DNA from: Adiantum capillus-veneris
Lineage: Eukaryota > Streptophyta > Polypodiopsida > Polypodiales > Pteridaceae
Assembly: GCA_014529385.2 (NCBI GenBank)
Contig: CM043942.1
Coordinates: 28,757,469-28,821,468, forward strand
DNA length: 64,000 nucleotides
Direction of reading: 5' to 3'
A program made the position numbers and the translations under genes. Positions within the stretch are counted from its first letter, which is position 1, and the number at the start of each line of letters is the position of its first letter. The notes beneath the pieces were generated by a model. It ran no database searches and was not told the DNA's origin. It saw nothing but the letters and a program-made list of their open reading frames with translations. Positions 22,776-34,961 of this stretch are shown one piece after another.

Positions 22776-24001
22776 CTAGTGTAAAGAAATCTGTGATTTG
22801 TCTCTGGGGTTGTCTCTCAATAAAGTTTCTCTATGCCTGTGTAGCTCAAGTAGATATAGCCCAAGACATCTCTGATCCTCATAACTCATGACCGTAGATA
22901 GAGGCCCAAAACCTTCTTTGAATAGACAATGAAAACGACCTCGTATCTCATAGTACACTGTGCAATGACATATGTAATGTACCTCTGTCTCTGGCTCTAG
23001 ATGGCATAAGCGGCATATCCCGCTATCTGCTGGTGTCCCTCTGAATCTGCCAGTCTCAATCTCGAGCTGATGTGAGGACGTGTGCATCTGGCCAATGGCA
23101 CATTGCACACCATGAGAAAGATGCCTGTCCATATACCTAGGTCGAATCACAAACCCATCCCCCGTGAGGTGGAGAAAATGCTCTCTATAGAAAGCCATCT
23201 TTGTGCCCAACTCCTGTATCGGCTCTATCCATGTCCTCCTCGTGTCTAGCTGGATCAGATCCTGACGAATGAGTCTATTAATCTCTACCCGCGTCAAAGA
23301 CCTCAAGGGTGCCTGTAGAGAGTATTGAAAAGGAGCAACCTGTCCATGGTGAAACCATGCGTCTGAAACCATGATGCTATTTGTGCATACCAGCATGATG
23401 TATCCCCATAAAGAGCTAATTGTCTGGAGGACTCTAGAGCCACCCTGGCATATCTGTCTCTGGTAGTATCCCACAGAGTGTGTACAAAGGAGACCAATCT
23501 AGTAAGCGCCTCAATCTCCATAGGGGGCGCAACTAATTCCGCTCGAATGATATCATGTGGTACGGAAGCCTTGGCTCTAATCAGCCGAGAGATCATAGAT
23601 ACCAGGGGCTTCTCTATACGCCTCCAACCCTCTTGGCCTACTGAAGGTCCCCAAATCTGCACCCCATATAACATAGTAGAGGCAACCAAAGTATCAAAGA
23701 GCCATAACTTTGTCCTAGGTTCTTGGAACTGAATCTGCGAACACATCCTCTCCATTCCTCCGAGAGCGGCACCAGCTCTAGTTAGTCTAGTCTCTGGTGC
23801 TCTTCTCAAGGAAAATCTCGGCTTAGTAAAGACTACCCCCAGGTAAGTGTATGCATTTGTATACTCCACAATCTCTTGACCATATTTGAAAGTAGGTACT
23901 GATCTCTTGACCCATTGCGGTGTGGTGTTAAACACCATAACCTTGGTTTTACCTAGGTTTACACACAATCCACTATCCTCTACAAAATTTGCATAGTGCA
24001 T
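22776..24001 (-). pseudogene. LINE-B ORF2 C-terminal part (post-RT and zinc-like motif)
   Basis: The frame 24001-23303 continues from RT with SGLCVNLGKTKVMVFNTTPQ (RT thumb side) and PRTKLWLFDTLVASTMLYGV. It overlaps the frame 23474-22776, so there is a frameshift between them. The latter contains CRLCHLEPETEVHYICHC, a Cys/Cys/His/Cys motif like the C-terminal zinc motif of L1-type ORF2 proteins. LINE-C carries the same blocks at 32096-33421. Confidence 0.8.
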
Positions 24002-25277
24002 CCAACTGTCGTTGCATACCTTCTGGTGAGTCAGATATCAGCACAATATCAAAAGCATATAGCAACAATGGGATCCACGTCCTTGCCAGCTGTGCACCTC
24101 TGTCACCCTCTCTGTCGATGTAATCAGACACCTCATCAACATACATACCAAATAGAGTAGGAGACAATGGGCAGCCCTGTTTCACTCCAATAGTAGAGTG
24201 AACTAAATTAGATACCCCTGCCGGAGTGCGTACATGTCCTATCACTGATCTGTACAAAGCCATAATCCCCTAAATCACCTCTATGGGCACCCCCATCTCC
24301 TGTAGTCTGCGCATCAATCGAGCTCTTGGTACCATGTCAAATGCTTTACGAAAATCCACAAAGCTACAATAGATCCGTCTCCCGTGTGCTTTGCCCTCCT
24401 CAATGATGGCCTTGAGTGTCAGAATATGATCAAGAGTGGAGAAACCCCTCCTGAAGCCGGCTTGATCCTTTGCTCGTACACCCTCGCCCTCTGCCCAATC
24501 ACTCAAGTGTTTCTCCAGGATAGATGCATACAACCGTGCCAATGTGTGTCCAACCATAATAGTGCGGTAGTTCCCAGGCTCTGTAGGGTCACCAGCCTTG
24601 AAGATGGGCACAATATTAGACAACCTCCAAGTCTCAGGTAATCCCTCACACATGGCACGATTGAACAACACTGCGAGAACCTCCATCAGCATATCCCTGG
24701 CATGTATAAAGTGCTCCGCTACTAGACCGTCATGATCATATGCCTTCCCGGTCTTCATCCTTTCGATGGCCCTTTGTACCATCTCAGGTGTAAAGAAAGT
24801 GCTCGTAGCTGGGCAAGGCTTGGTAGGGTTTGGAAGGGGTTTCTGTCCAGGAACCGTATATAATGATGTCGCATATTGGCCCCACACCTCAGGTGAAGTA
24901 ATCACTGGGGGAGGGGAGTGCTCATGGAAGAGTCGCCATGCCTCTCCCGAGTCCCTACTCAAGAACATCTGATACAAGTCTCGCTCCATCTGAGCTAGGT
25001 AAGCTCGCTTCTTCCGTCGCACAAGGCGTCGGAAAGCAATCCGAGATTGTCCGTAAGTGATGACTCCTAAAAGAAGGTCCCTCTGAAGCTGGGCTCTGAT
25101 CTCTCTGCACTCCTCATCATACCAACTATTCTGGGGCATGCTCCCAGAATGTTGTCTCTTGGCCGGCTGAGTGTGTGGGTATGCCACTGATGCAGCCCCA
25201 TGCAGTGTCTCAGTCAGTAGAGTGGTGCACTCCTCCACTGAGAGGCCTGTACCATTTGTGCTAGCTGTGCCTTCCAA
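23973..25277 (-). pseudogene. LINE-B ORF2 reverse transcriptase
   Basis: Frame 25277-24270 has the RT N-terminal blocks MKTGKAYDHDGLVAEHF, WRLSNIVPIFKAGDP and DQAGFRRGFSTLDHI, then FVDFRKAFDMVPRARL (catalytic Asp in box A). A short break at about 24264 leads to frame 24263-23973 with TIGVKQGCPLSPTLFGMYVD and LLLYAFDIVLISDSP. The last box should be YADD; here the first of the two Asp is Phe, so this copy cannot polymerise. LINE-C keeps YADD. Confidence 0.88.
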
Positions 25278-25383
25278 TAGACGGTCACAGATCTCCTTTG
25301 AATAAACGAAATCAGTCTCTTGTGTAAATGTATAGCGGGTGTGTGACCTGCCTCGTGATGTTTGGGTTGTACTATATTGAAAT

Positions 25384-26184
25384 TTAACGGATAGTGCTCA
25401 AGAGAGCATGATCTACTGCTATGCCCACTGGCCTGGCTCCCACTGTGAAATCCTGAATGCAAGGGACAAAGCTCGGTTGTGTCATAACATAATCCATTGT
25501 ACTGGCCCCATGTCTATGTGGAAAGCATGTGAAACCAGCTGCTCCAGAAAATCGCTGTAATCCATTAAGTATGGCTAATCCATGTGTATTCGTCATTTCC
25601 ATGAAGTATCTCCCATACTCCGTTTGCTCTCTGTCATCTGAGCATCTCTCAAGTCCCAACTCACCCATATCCAGCTCTCTAAGCATCTCATCTGAAGTGT
25701 CGTAGAAGACTGTCTGCGAGTTGCCCGTTCGGGCATTAAAGTCCCCTAGGAGAATGATATCACCATCCCTAGAAAACTCCCAAATGTCATCATCTAGGAT
25801 AGTGAAAGGCGACTGCCCTCTGGATGCGGCATACATTGATGTACTGGGAGGAAAGTAACATATGGCAATATATAGGAATCGACCTGTGTCAGCTCTCAGT
25901 CTCACCCACATATATCTAGCATGATCATCTCTTCGTACAATATGTAGTAATGGTTGTAGTTCCTCTCTGAATAGCACTGCTACTCCTCTTGAACCTCTAT
26001 TCCCATGCTCAGATCTCGCATTTGTCCTGTGAGCTGTTTCCCATCTGTATCCCACCACATGTGGCATTACCTGTCCAGGGGCCTGATGAGTCTTTGGGAA
26101 GAACACAATATCCTTGTCTTTGAAACTCTCCTCAAATGCACCCACGTCCAACCTCATAGACCCATTACAATTCCAGGTAGCCAT
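25384..26184 (-). pseudogene. LINE-B ORF2 start and endonuclease domain
   Basis: ORF2 begins ATG at 26184 with MATWNCNGSMRLDVGAF, soon after the ORF1 stop. Endonuclease motifs are DIVFFPKTHQAPG (equivalent of the ETHQ motif; LINE-C has FETHQAP), RFLYIAICYFPPSTS, ILLGDFNARTGNSQ and a terminal VDHALLS (Asp-His). After 25384 the frame is lost in a short segment before RT (25277). The reading is otherwise clean over 267 codons. Confidence 0.85.
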
Positions 26185-26214
26185 CTTCAGTGTGGTTCCA
26201 TAGGTCTCGCACCG

Positions 26215-27309
26215 TCATGCAGTACGCCACTCTAAAATCACCACCTGTCCATCTCTGTAGCAGGCTATCTTTCCCTTCTCCCTTGCTGTTGTAATCTCTG
26301 GCATTACCTCTCTCATATGTGCGAACTGTGAGAGAGTCAGGTCATCACCGAGGAAAATACCTGTCTTTTTGAGAGTAGGCCTCTTCCTCAAGAATTCCTT
26401 CTTCTCTTCCAACGAGGGGAAGCGTAGTATGAGAGCTCTCCCCTTTGAAGACTCTCCCGTGCCATCACTTTTCTTACCTACCCTCCATGCCTTTGTGTGC
26501 AAAGGCTTCTCCATCCCCATCATGGATGTAAGGCTTGTGACCTCTTTCTCCACAGTGTTTATGTCCTTGAGACCGGTCACTCTCACATGCAATGCTCGCA
26601 TCCGCCTTCTTTGTTCCTCTTTGAGAGTCATGTTGATAAGCGTCGGTGTACAAGGAGTTTCTTGACCTTTCCCTTTCTTGGCGACCTCAATCCATTTATT
26701 AGCCTCGTTCGCCTTTTTCTGTGTCCTTGTTATCATCTCCGCCCATGAAGATGTCTTTGCCACACTTAGTTTCTCTTCCTCTGTGATCATCCTTACCTGC
26801 TCCTTAATTTCCTAGATTTCATCTATTACCGAGGGTTGAAATTCGCTTTCCTCTAGTCCATTTCTTACTGTATCAGCAAGCTCCTGTTTAAGGGTTGAGA
26901 CTTCTTTTTTGAGTGTCCGTATCTCGGCGTTTGGGTTCTCTTGTTTGAGGGCTGAGACTTCTTCCTTGAGTGTCTGTATTTCTGCGTTAAGGCTCTCTTT
27001 CTCCTTCTTCCACTGTGCGCCTTCATTGAAGACCATCTGAAGGAGGTTGGCCTTCTCCTTCCACCATCCTTCCATCTCTGTTTACCACTCCTTCATTTCC
27101 CTCTCCACCTGCGCCATCCGCTTATTCGTGAGCATGAAGGTTGCCTTTGCTCGTGGCTTGCAAACAGGTGAGACATTGGCGGCTTCCGTGTCCTGTGCAG
27201 GGTCTTCTTCAAGTGTGACAGTTTGTGCAACACCCATCAAGCATTCATGGCCTTGACGTTGATCCATTACGGTGTGGCCCAAAGAATCATTTTCCATTAT
27301 AAAATTCAA
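26215..27309 (-). pseudogene. LINE-B ORF1: coiled coil plus RNA-binding domain
   Basis: Three consecutive frames on the minus strand: 27309-27082 (MNFIMENDSLGHTVMDQRQG), 27075-26812 (Leu/Lys/Glu heptads, two copies of a motif like EIQTLKEEVSALKQEN) and 26790-26215. The last contains RVTGLKDINTVEKEV, GRALILRFPSLEEKKEFLRKR and IFLGDDLTLSQFAHMREVMP, resembling the RRM plus C-terminal domain of L1-type ORF1 proteins. Single stops separate the frames, so the intact ORF1 would have been about 360 codons. LINE-C carries the same C-terminal block at 29756-29980. Confidence 0.75.
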
Positions 27310-27364
27310 GCTGGACGTGCAGGGCTGCAGGGAACCCTCAGGAAGGAACGCGCAGGGCTGCTGT

Positions 27365-27394
<30 letters not shown>

Positions 27395-27396
<2 letters not shown>

Positions 27397-27598
27397 ACCC
27401 TACCTAACCTGCTGGGGCTGCGCGCTCTGTATGTCCTCAGTCATTGCAGTCCGCCATGTATTCAAAGATGGGCACGCTGCTGCAGAGAGAGAGAGAGAAC
27501 CCTACCTGACCTGCTGGGGCTGCGCGCTCTGTACGTCCTCAGTCATTGCAGTCCGCCATGTATTCAAAGATGGGCACGCTGCTGCAGAGAGAGAGAGA
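27395..27598 (-). repeat. Two 102-bp tandem monomers in the LINE-B 5' region
   Basis: Copies at 27395-27496 and 27497-27598, nearly identical, each starting GAACCCTACCT and ending in a GA run. They lie directly upstream of ORF1 on the LINE-B strand, the place of promoter monomers in some L1 families. Further GA repeats occur at 27369-27394 and 27701-27766. Confidence 0.85.
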
Positions 27599-27697
27599 TT
27601 AAAGTCCTGTCGACAGGATGAGTCTCTGATGCTGTGCTGCTACAGTCGACGGGAGAGGTTGGACTTCTGCGCGAGAGGCTGGGTTGCTGCTACAGTC

Positions 27698-27767
<70 letters not shown>

Positions 27768-28851
27768 CTGGCTCGGTCACCACAATTGAGAAAAACCAGA
27801 GAGAAAAGAGAGCATCCGAAAAGATGCTTCAAATTGGACCTTTTTTCAAAATCGTGCGCACATACTACCAAATTGTTCAAAGAATTGAGACTAATGTGCT
27901 TACCTATCATTCCAGTGCGCTAGACATAGATTGAAGCCATCCAAGCGCTTTGTGACTGTGCGAACCGGAAACTCATCTCAGTGCTTCCAATGCTTTAATG
28001 CATGAGTAACGGAGAGAATTTCCTTATCGTAGACATAACATTTTTTCTCTGGTGGATCTTCTGGGGGAAAGTGCTCGCCTTGTGGGTTTTTGGAGTATTC
28101 TGCATTACAGAGTGACATGGTTCAGGGCTGAGACCTTTCATGGTGATGTAGTTTAAATTTAAAATAAATTTCAAAATTGACAGTACCAGTGACAAAGAAT
28201 CATAATCATTGTTTAGGAGACTGAGCAAGGAGCTAAAGGCAAAGTTTCCGATGATGAAATAATGGTGAGGAGTGGTGGTATGATGGCTTTGTGGGATCCT
28301 GTTCTGTTAAAATGTGGTGACAAGGATGGAGGGTAATAATGGGAGGGAAAAGACAGAAAATGTGTGAGTTCGAAGAGGCCACGGGCGAGGGAGCCAAGGT
28401 AGGAATAGCCAAGGAACTTGCTGCTGGCTTGATTTGTGCATTCCTTGGTTTTGGAAACACACAGACCAAACAGGAACTACTCTCAGCCATTTTAGAGACG
28501 CTTCCTGGAATTGAGCTGTGGCAGATATGTTGTGTGGTTTGCCTCAAATATTGTATCTAGACATCAGTACCTGGCATTGGTGTCAGCACATTAGATAGCT
28601 TGAAGTTCATGGTGGGATAAATTCATGACCATTTAGCAACAAACATGGCCACAGCTACTGGCAATGGAGGGTAAGCCTCATCAGCAGTATCAATTATCTT
28701 TCTCATTCTGGCAAGAACTCATGTTGTTTTTGTTTTACTGTGTGCACTATCTTTAGCATGTGAGCTCATTGAAACAGTTATTATATGTGGATTTATCTCC
28801 ACATTTAGTTGTCATTTAACCATTCCGTGACCAATGCTTTTGCATTAACAG

Positions 28852-29443
28852 CTGGGAAGGATTGGTACACATGTCACTTGAATGCTGGTGGACGGAGCAG
28901 AATGGGGACCTGTTTGACAGTAGTGATTTAGGAGCAAGGGATTTCTACAAGGGAATGCTGCATGTGGCTGTAAGGCAATGTGGTGATAAGTACAGTTCAT
29001 TCAGAAAAGGATGCTTGATTGCAGCAAAGTCTCGGCATAAAGAAGCATACAATATTGATAGATTTGAATCGTTCTTCAAGGGATTGATTCAAGAAGTGGC
29101 CAAGGCAACTGCTTTCAATGAGGTGATGCATATGGTTTTGACAGCCATAGATACTCCAGCAAGTACATCTTTAGATTGGATGCATTGGCTGCGCCATCTT
29201 TCTGGAAAACACGAGACGACAGTCTGGAGCGATCCTGTGACTTTCTTTCATGACAGGCTCATTGACAGCAAGGCGCGCTCTGAGTTGCTAGAAGACATGG
29301 AGGTGAAATTTTCTGTAGCAAAAGACAGCTTTGTTTCTTCTGCCAATTATGCACAGGCCTGTGTTGTTTTTATTGGCCTTCTGCAGAAATATAGGACCGT
29401 TAGAAGAAAATATATGAATGGCATGCTAGCTTTACATGTATGA
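28852..29443 (+). CDS. JmjC oxygenase gene, C-terminal exon
   Basis: The exon begins C-TGG-GAA-GGA after the acceptor at 28850-28851 and completes the split codon from 4249. It encodes 196 residues with GMLHVAVRQCGDKYSSFRKGCLIAAKS, which resembles the C-terminal helical/winged-helix region of plant NO66-like proteins (LH-A-R-GD...FRKACL pattern), and ends at a TGA after ALHV. No stop or frameshift is seen. 29444-29681 is presumed 3' UTR and flank, after which LINE-C starts. The exact polyadenylation site is not clear. Confidence 0.8.
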
Positions 29444-30010
29444 ACAGCTGTTAAGACTCATTGATGGAACCTTGCAGGGGCAAAACAACCAATGACAGTT
29501 TTTTCGCTGCAGTGTCCTCATGTATTATGCTCTGTTGTGTTATCATCAAGGCATGCTTGAAAATCTGTAGATAATGATGGTTAATATGGTTTTAAGTTTG
29601 TTTGAAACTCATCAGTCCGTCCTTGAAGGAAAAGTGCTTATTCTGATAGCATTCATATTAAGTCATCTGGACATTTCTTAGGCTGGGTTCAGACGGGACG
29701 GCGGCAGGGGGGAAGGAGACCGTGGAGACCAGGGTTCGAGCGCAGGGCACTCGAAAGAAAGGGCACTCATCCTCCGTTTTCTTCCATGGAAGCGAAGGAC
29801 TTCTTGAAGAAGAGACCGACTCCAAAGAAGACTGGCATCTCTCTTGGAGATGACCTCACCCTCTCGCAAATTGCTCAAATGCAAGAAGTAATGCCGGAAA
29901 TTAGAGCAGCAAGGGAGAAAGGGAAGATTGCTTTTTAGAGGGATGGAAGAGTGGTGATATTGGAGCGACGCTCCGCATGACGGTGCGAGACCTATGGGAC
30001 CACACTAAAG

Positions 30011-31190
30011 ATGGCAACCTGGAATTGTAATGGGTCACTCCGCCTTGATGTAGGTGCTTTTGAGGATAGTTTCACAGGGAGAGACATCATTTTCTACTTT
30101 GAGACGCATCAAGCTCCTAGGCAATCCATGCCATAGGTGAGCGGATATAGATGGGAGACAGCTTGTAGACAGGAGACCAGATCGGAGCATCGAGGACGGG
30201 GTTCAGGGGGAATGGCAGCTCTATTCAGGGAGGAGTTGCAGCCATTGATATATATAGTGCGCAAGGATGAACATGCTAGGTACATGTGGGTGAGGCTCAG
30301 GGCAAAGACGGGCAGATACCTCTACATTGCTATTAGTTACTTTCCTCCTAGTACATCAGTATATGCATCACCTAGAGGACAGTCCCCCATTGCTATTTTG
30401 GATAATGACATATGGGAGTTTTCTAAGGATGGTGACATTATCATGCTAGGGGACTTCAATGCTAGGACTGCCCATCACCAAACAATATTTTATGATACTT
30501 CCGAGGAGATGCTTAGGGAGCTGGACGTTACAGAGATGGGCCTATCCAGACTATCACAAGATGAGGAGTACACTGAGTATGGCAGATACTTGATCGATAT
30601 GGGAACTGCACATAGATTGGCCATTTTGAATGGCCTGCAAAGATTCTCAACAGTTGGAGGTTTTACTTGCTTGACATCGACATGGTGCTAGTACAGTGGA
30701 TTATGTAATGGCCCAACCAGGTTTCATTCCATTCTTTCAGGACTTCATGGTGGGCAATAGGCCAGTTGGAGTGGCAGTTGATCATGCTATCCTGTCTTTT
30801 ACCCTGACGATTCGATTCAGCACTGCTCCATTAGGACAGGTCCCCGCGCATACTCGGTATACCTTCATGAGGGAGACGATTCTGTGTATATGGATGAGAT
30901 ATACAAAGAGCTATGCACTCAAGCCGGGACGGCCACTAACTGAACTCACTCAGATATTGATAGAGATGCTACATGATGCAGCATCAGAGGCATACCCCCA
31001 CAGTCAGCCTACACGGAGACGATCTGGGAGCATGCCCCATAACAGTTGGTATGATGAGGAATGTAGAGAGATAAGGATCAAATTACAGAGGGAAGTGCTC
31101 ATGGGTATTACCACACATAGACAGTCACAAATTATCTTTCGCTGCCTAGTGCGACGAAAGAAAAGGGCTTATCTATCTTAGCTAGAGCGG
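30011..31190 (+). pseudogene. LINE-C ORF2 endonuclease and RT N-terminus (broken)
   Basis: Starts MATWNCNGSLRLDVGAF, then FETHQAP, a TAG at about 30133, and a long frame 30137-30691 with RYLYIAISYFPPSTSVYA and IIMLGDFNARTAHHQ. A frameshift near 30690 leads to 30696-31181 with VAVDHAILS. A TAG at about 31181 replaces the Gln codon that LINE-B has at the same site (C to T). Confidence 0.8.
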
Positions 31191-31208
31191 GATCTGTATA
31201 AGCTATTT

Positions 31209-32555
31209 ATGAGTCAAGAATCAGGCGAAGCATGGAGGCTATTCCACAAGCATTCACCACCACCAACGGTCACCTCCACAGAGACGTGGGGGGAATATGC
31301 CACATTCCTCTACACAGCATCAGGGCAACCACCTTTGCCGGACCCACTAGTGACATGCCCGGAGACATGTACTTTCTTTACTGCCGAGAGGGTAAGGAAA
31401 GCCATTGACAGGATGAAGACAAGGAGAGCATATGTTCGTGATGGTCTGGTAGCAAAGCACTTCATCCATGCCAGAGACATGCTTGCAGAGCTTCTTGCTA
31501 TGATGTGTAATCGAGCCATGTATGAAGGCTTTCCTAAGACTTGGAGTATGTCTACGATTGTGCCTATTTTCAAGTGAGGAGATCCCATGATTCCCGGGAA
31601 TTATCGCATCATCATGGTTGGTCACACATTGGCTAGGCTGTATGCATCCGTTCTTGAACAGGAGTTGAGTAGATGTGCAGAGTGAGAGGGCATACGAGTA
31701 CCAGGGCAAGCAGGATTCAGGAAAGGTTTCTCCACTCTGGACCAGATTCTGGCAGGAGGGTAGACACCATGGCAAGAGGATCTAATGTAGCTTTGAGGAT
31801 TTCCGCAAAGCCTTTGACACAGTGCCGAGAGCCAGACTTATACGCAGACTACAGGACATGGGCGTGCCTATAGAGCTGATATGGGGTATTCTGGCTCTAT
31901 ACAGGACAGTGAGGCAGGTATGCACTACTGAGGGAATGTCTGACATGGTCCACTCCACTATTGGAGTGAAGCAGGGATGCCCCCTATCTCCGACTCTTTT
32001 TGGGATGTATGTGGACGAGTTTTCAGACTATGTAGAGCGTCAAGGAGACAGAGGTGCTCAGCTAGTAGGGACATGGTTAATATGCTGATGATATTGTGTT
32101 GATTTTTGACTCTCTAGAGTGGATGCAACGTCATTTAGATGCTTTGAATACATTTGCTCATGACAGTGGATTGTCTGTCAACCTTGGGAAAACCAAGGTT
32201 ATGGTATTCAACACCACACCACAGTGGGTCAGGAGGTCAACACCCACATTTATGTATGGCCGGGAGATTGTGAAGTACACAGATGCAAGATCATATGCAG
32301 TCTTGGGAGGAATGGAGAGGATGTGTTCGCAGGTTCAGTTTCACGAACCGCGAACAAAGCTATGGCTTTTTGACACTCTAGTGACCTTAGCTATGCTCTA
32401 CGGAGTTCAAGTATGGGGACCCTCAATAGACCATCGTGGGAGATCTGGCAACACAAATGGATGGAGATGTATGGAGAGGCCTCTGGTCTCTATGATTGCT
32501 CGGATGATTCGGGCTAAGGCCTCGGTGCTGCATGAGATTATCCGAGCCGAGCTAG

Positions 32556-32602
<47 letters not shown>

Positions 32603-33421
32603 TCCCTCTTGGTTGAGGCATTGACTAGATCAGTATCCTTTATCAACAGTTTATGGGATCTCCCCAGGGAGAGAGATGCTCGGCTTGCCCTGGAGTCATC
32701 TCGACAACTAGCGCTACAAGGAGATATAGCATGTTGGTATAGACAGATGAAAACATGGTTTCAGTCACATGGTTTCAGCATGGATAGATTGCCTCCGTTT
32801 CAATACATCCTGGATGCACCCTCTCTGTCTCTCACACGGACAGAGATCACCAGACTCATACGCCAGGATTTGATTCAGCTAGATACCAAGAGCACATGGA
32901 GACAACCGACACAGGAGTTGAGAACGAAGATGGCCTTTTACAGAGAGCATCTTCTCTAACTTATGGAGGACGGTTTTGTGACTAGGCCTGCATACATGGA
33001 TACGCACTCATCTCATGGGATACGATGCGCTATTGGGCAAATACGCACATCCTCACATCAGCTCCAGATTGAGATTGGCCGATTTCGAGGGGTGCCAGCA
33101 GGGGCCACGATATGTCACCTATGTCACTTCGAACTAGAGACAGAGTTGCACTACACATGTCATTGCCCTGCGTATTATGAGATACGTGGCCGCTTCCATT
33201 GTCTGTTCATAGAGGGCTTCGGACCATTTTCTAGAGTCATGAGATACGAGGATCAGAGATGTCTCGGATTGTTCCTACTAGAGATACGCAGACTATGGGA
33301 GAGCTTGCTGAGGACATCAGGGGAGAGAGTCTCAGAGACGAATCACAGATTTCTTTACACAAGCCAGGGGAGAGGCAGAGGAGTAGTCACCACAGCAGAT
33401 CTCAGAGCCCACCCACACTAG
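31209..33421 (+). pseudogene. LINE-C ORF2 RT and C-terminal part (broken)
   Basis: Frames 31209-31577, 31822-32088, 32096-32959 and 32963-33421. RT motifs are TIGVKQGCPLSPTLFGMYVD and, across the frame change near 32090, an intact YADDIVLI box. The post-RT part has LGKTKVMVFNTTPQ, and a zinc-like CHLCHFELETELHYTCHC follows. The poly-C run at 32556-32599 inserts a Pro run between IIRAELA and VEALTRSVSF without ending the frame. TGA codons at about 31575 and 31683 interrupt it. Confidence 0.82.
32556..32599. repeat. 44-C homopolymer in LINE-C ORF2
   Basis: The longest C run in the window. The aligned site in LINE-B has only a short C run, so this is an expansion or an assembly effect. Confidence 0.95.
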
Positions 33422-33625
33422 AGGTACGTTGATTGACCGAGCTATGGAGCTAGGCAGGTCCAGATGCCCACGACCTCGAGCGGTCTGCCAGCATCGATGA
33501 AGGCTGCAACAGAAGATACAAATCACTCTAGCTTGACATGCAAGACGTCCAACCAGAGTACTGACCATGGATGATGTGGATGAGATTCGACAACGACCGA
33601 TGAGAGATTTCATCTGAACCCACCA

Positions 33626-33627
<2 letters not shown>

Positions 33628-33660
<33 letters not shown>

Positions 33661-33667
33661 CCCCCCC
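33628..33667. repeat. Poly-C tract (32 C, one G, 7 C) at the LINE-C 3' end
   Basis: The LINE-C 3' UTR (ATCTGAACCCACCAAA) runs directly into this tract. 33668-34330 beyond holds no gene that I recognise. Confidence 0.95.
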
Positions 33668-34330
33668 AAGCACAGATCGAGCTCACATCCAACAGCAAGG
33701 ATCTTGTTCGAACTGAGCTAACCGTAAAAGAACCTGCTTGTAGATGTTTCAAAAACTGATCCTGGTTGTCCTAAGTTTAGGTAGGGGTCGATAATCGTGC
33801 TATTGGTGCCCTTTTTTTTAATAAACAGGACCTCTGAAAATGTGGACGATCGTGCTGCACCCGAAATCGCTTTTTGTTGCAGATAGCTATTGTGTAGCCC
33901 CTCCATGCTCGAAAAGGACCAGCACATGCTCGGTACCTGTTGAGGGGTCCTTAATACATGGCCCCTTTACCCTAGAGGAACAACTGAAAAATTCACGAGG
34001 CCTGCCAGATTGATGTTGGTTGCTCCACTTAGGCTCATGATATGCTTGACACACCATAAATAATCTCTAGGCACAACGCGCTCATTGCTGCTGTAGTGCT
34101 AGATTTTGAAGGGCTTCCTATTTTTTCAAAAGACAAACAAAGAAGCTCAATATCTATCTAAAATGTTGTACTCGGAGGAATTTCGTTGTAGCCTTCACTC
34201 TTACAATCTAGTTTAGGAGCCACTACCACTACACATTTGCCACGAACACGCATTCTCTTTGTTATTATACAACATGGTGGAGGCTTTGGTGAAGCTTGTG
34301 CTAAAAATAGCCCATCGGTACTTTCAAGAA

Positions 34331-34331
<1 letters not shown>

Positions 34332-34374
<43 letters not shown>
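34332..34374. repeat. (CT)n microsatellite
   Basis: A pure CT run of about 43 bp in otherwise unassigned sequence (33668-34672). Confidence 0.95.
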
Positions 34375-34378
<4 letters not shown>

Positions 34379-34672
34379 GTGCTCATAAGCTCATAAGGTA
34401 GTGTTATCATTCAATTCCCACCTAGCATTTTCGGCTAGTGGCTTAAGATAGCATCAATGCCAGGATTCATGGAGTCAAAGTGTCCCAAAAGAGTTTAAAA
34501 TTACAGTCGTGTTGAGTTGTTCTTGGTTTGTGATGCTTGAGATGTATGGCCCATCTCTCTCTCTCTCTCCACACACCACAATCTGAACATGGCAACATGG
34601 GTACTGTCTTTAGGTTGCTACCGTAGGCAATTGGGATTGCTGCACTTTAGATTGCTGCTATCGTCCACGTGT

Positions 34673-34766
34673 GCACTACGCAATTTGTGACATGAGGTCC
34701 AATTAGTCCTACAACCCATGCACTACGCAACGTGTGACATGAGGTCCAATAAGTCCTACAACGCAT
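34673..34766. repeat. 47-bp tandem duplication
   Basis: Two copies (34673-34719, 34720-34766) of a unit starting GCACTACGCAA and containing TGTGACATGAGGTCCAAT. They differ at a few sites. Confidence 0.85.
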
Positions 34767-34834
34767 GCACACGCATGAGGTGGCACCAAGCTAGTAGAGT
34801 ACATATGGGGGATCTGTTACGAAGCATGCACCTC

Positions 34835-34838
<4 letters not shown>

Positions 34839-34899
<61 letters not shown>

Positions 34900-34961
34900 G
34901 AAATGTAATATTAACGTCTTCAAAAGGCCAAAATGCCTATGAGACCAAAAGGTTACATGTG
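34839..34961 (-). mobile_element. (GT)n(GA)n plus severely truncated LINE-B-family 3' end
   Basis: GT run 34839-34854 and GA run 34855-34896, followed by AAATGAAATGTAATATTAACG and TCTTCAAAAGGCC, which match the terminus of LINE-B at 22321-22390. On the minus strand it is the last 65 bp or so of a LINE-B family 3' UTR followed by a CT tail, then AC repeats. It is a second independent insertion with the same kind of tail. Confidence 0.8.

Larger units (their letters stand above)
29682..33627 (+). mobile_element. LINE-C, 5'-truncated relative of LINE-B
   Basis: Begins inside the ORF1 C-terminal domain about 240 bp after the JmjC stop, in the same direction as the gene. Contents: ORF1 end (SLGDDLTLSQIAQMQEVMPE) to the stop at 29980, ORF2 from ATG 30011 to 33421, and a 3' UTR running into a 32-C tract at 33628. 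It is colinear with LINE-B throughout, with many stop and frame differences. A 44-C run (32556-32599) expands a short C run that LINE-B has as GCGCCCCCT. It is inactive as it stands. Confidence 0.82.

Noticed and set aside
28339-28560. 73-codon open frame in the JmjC intron
   Set aside because: No motif, a minus-strand frame overlaps it, and the flanking exons join in phase without it. An alternative exon cannot be excluded but is not supported.
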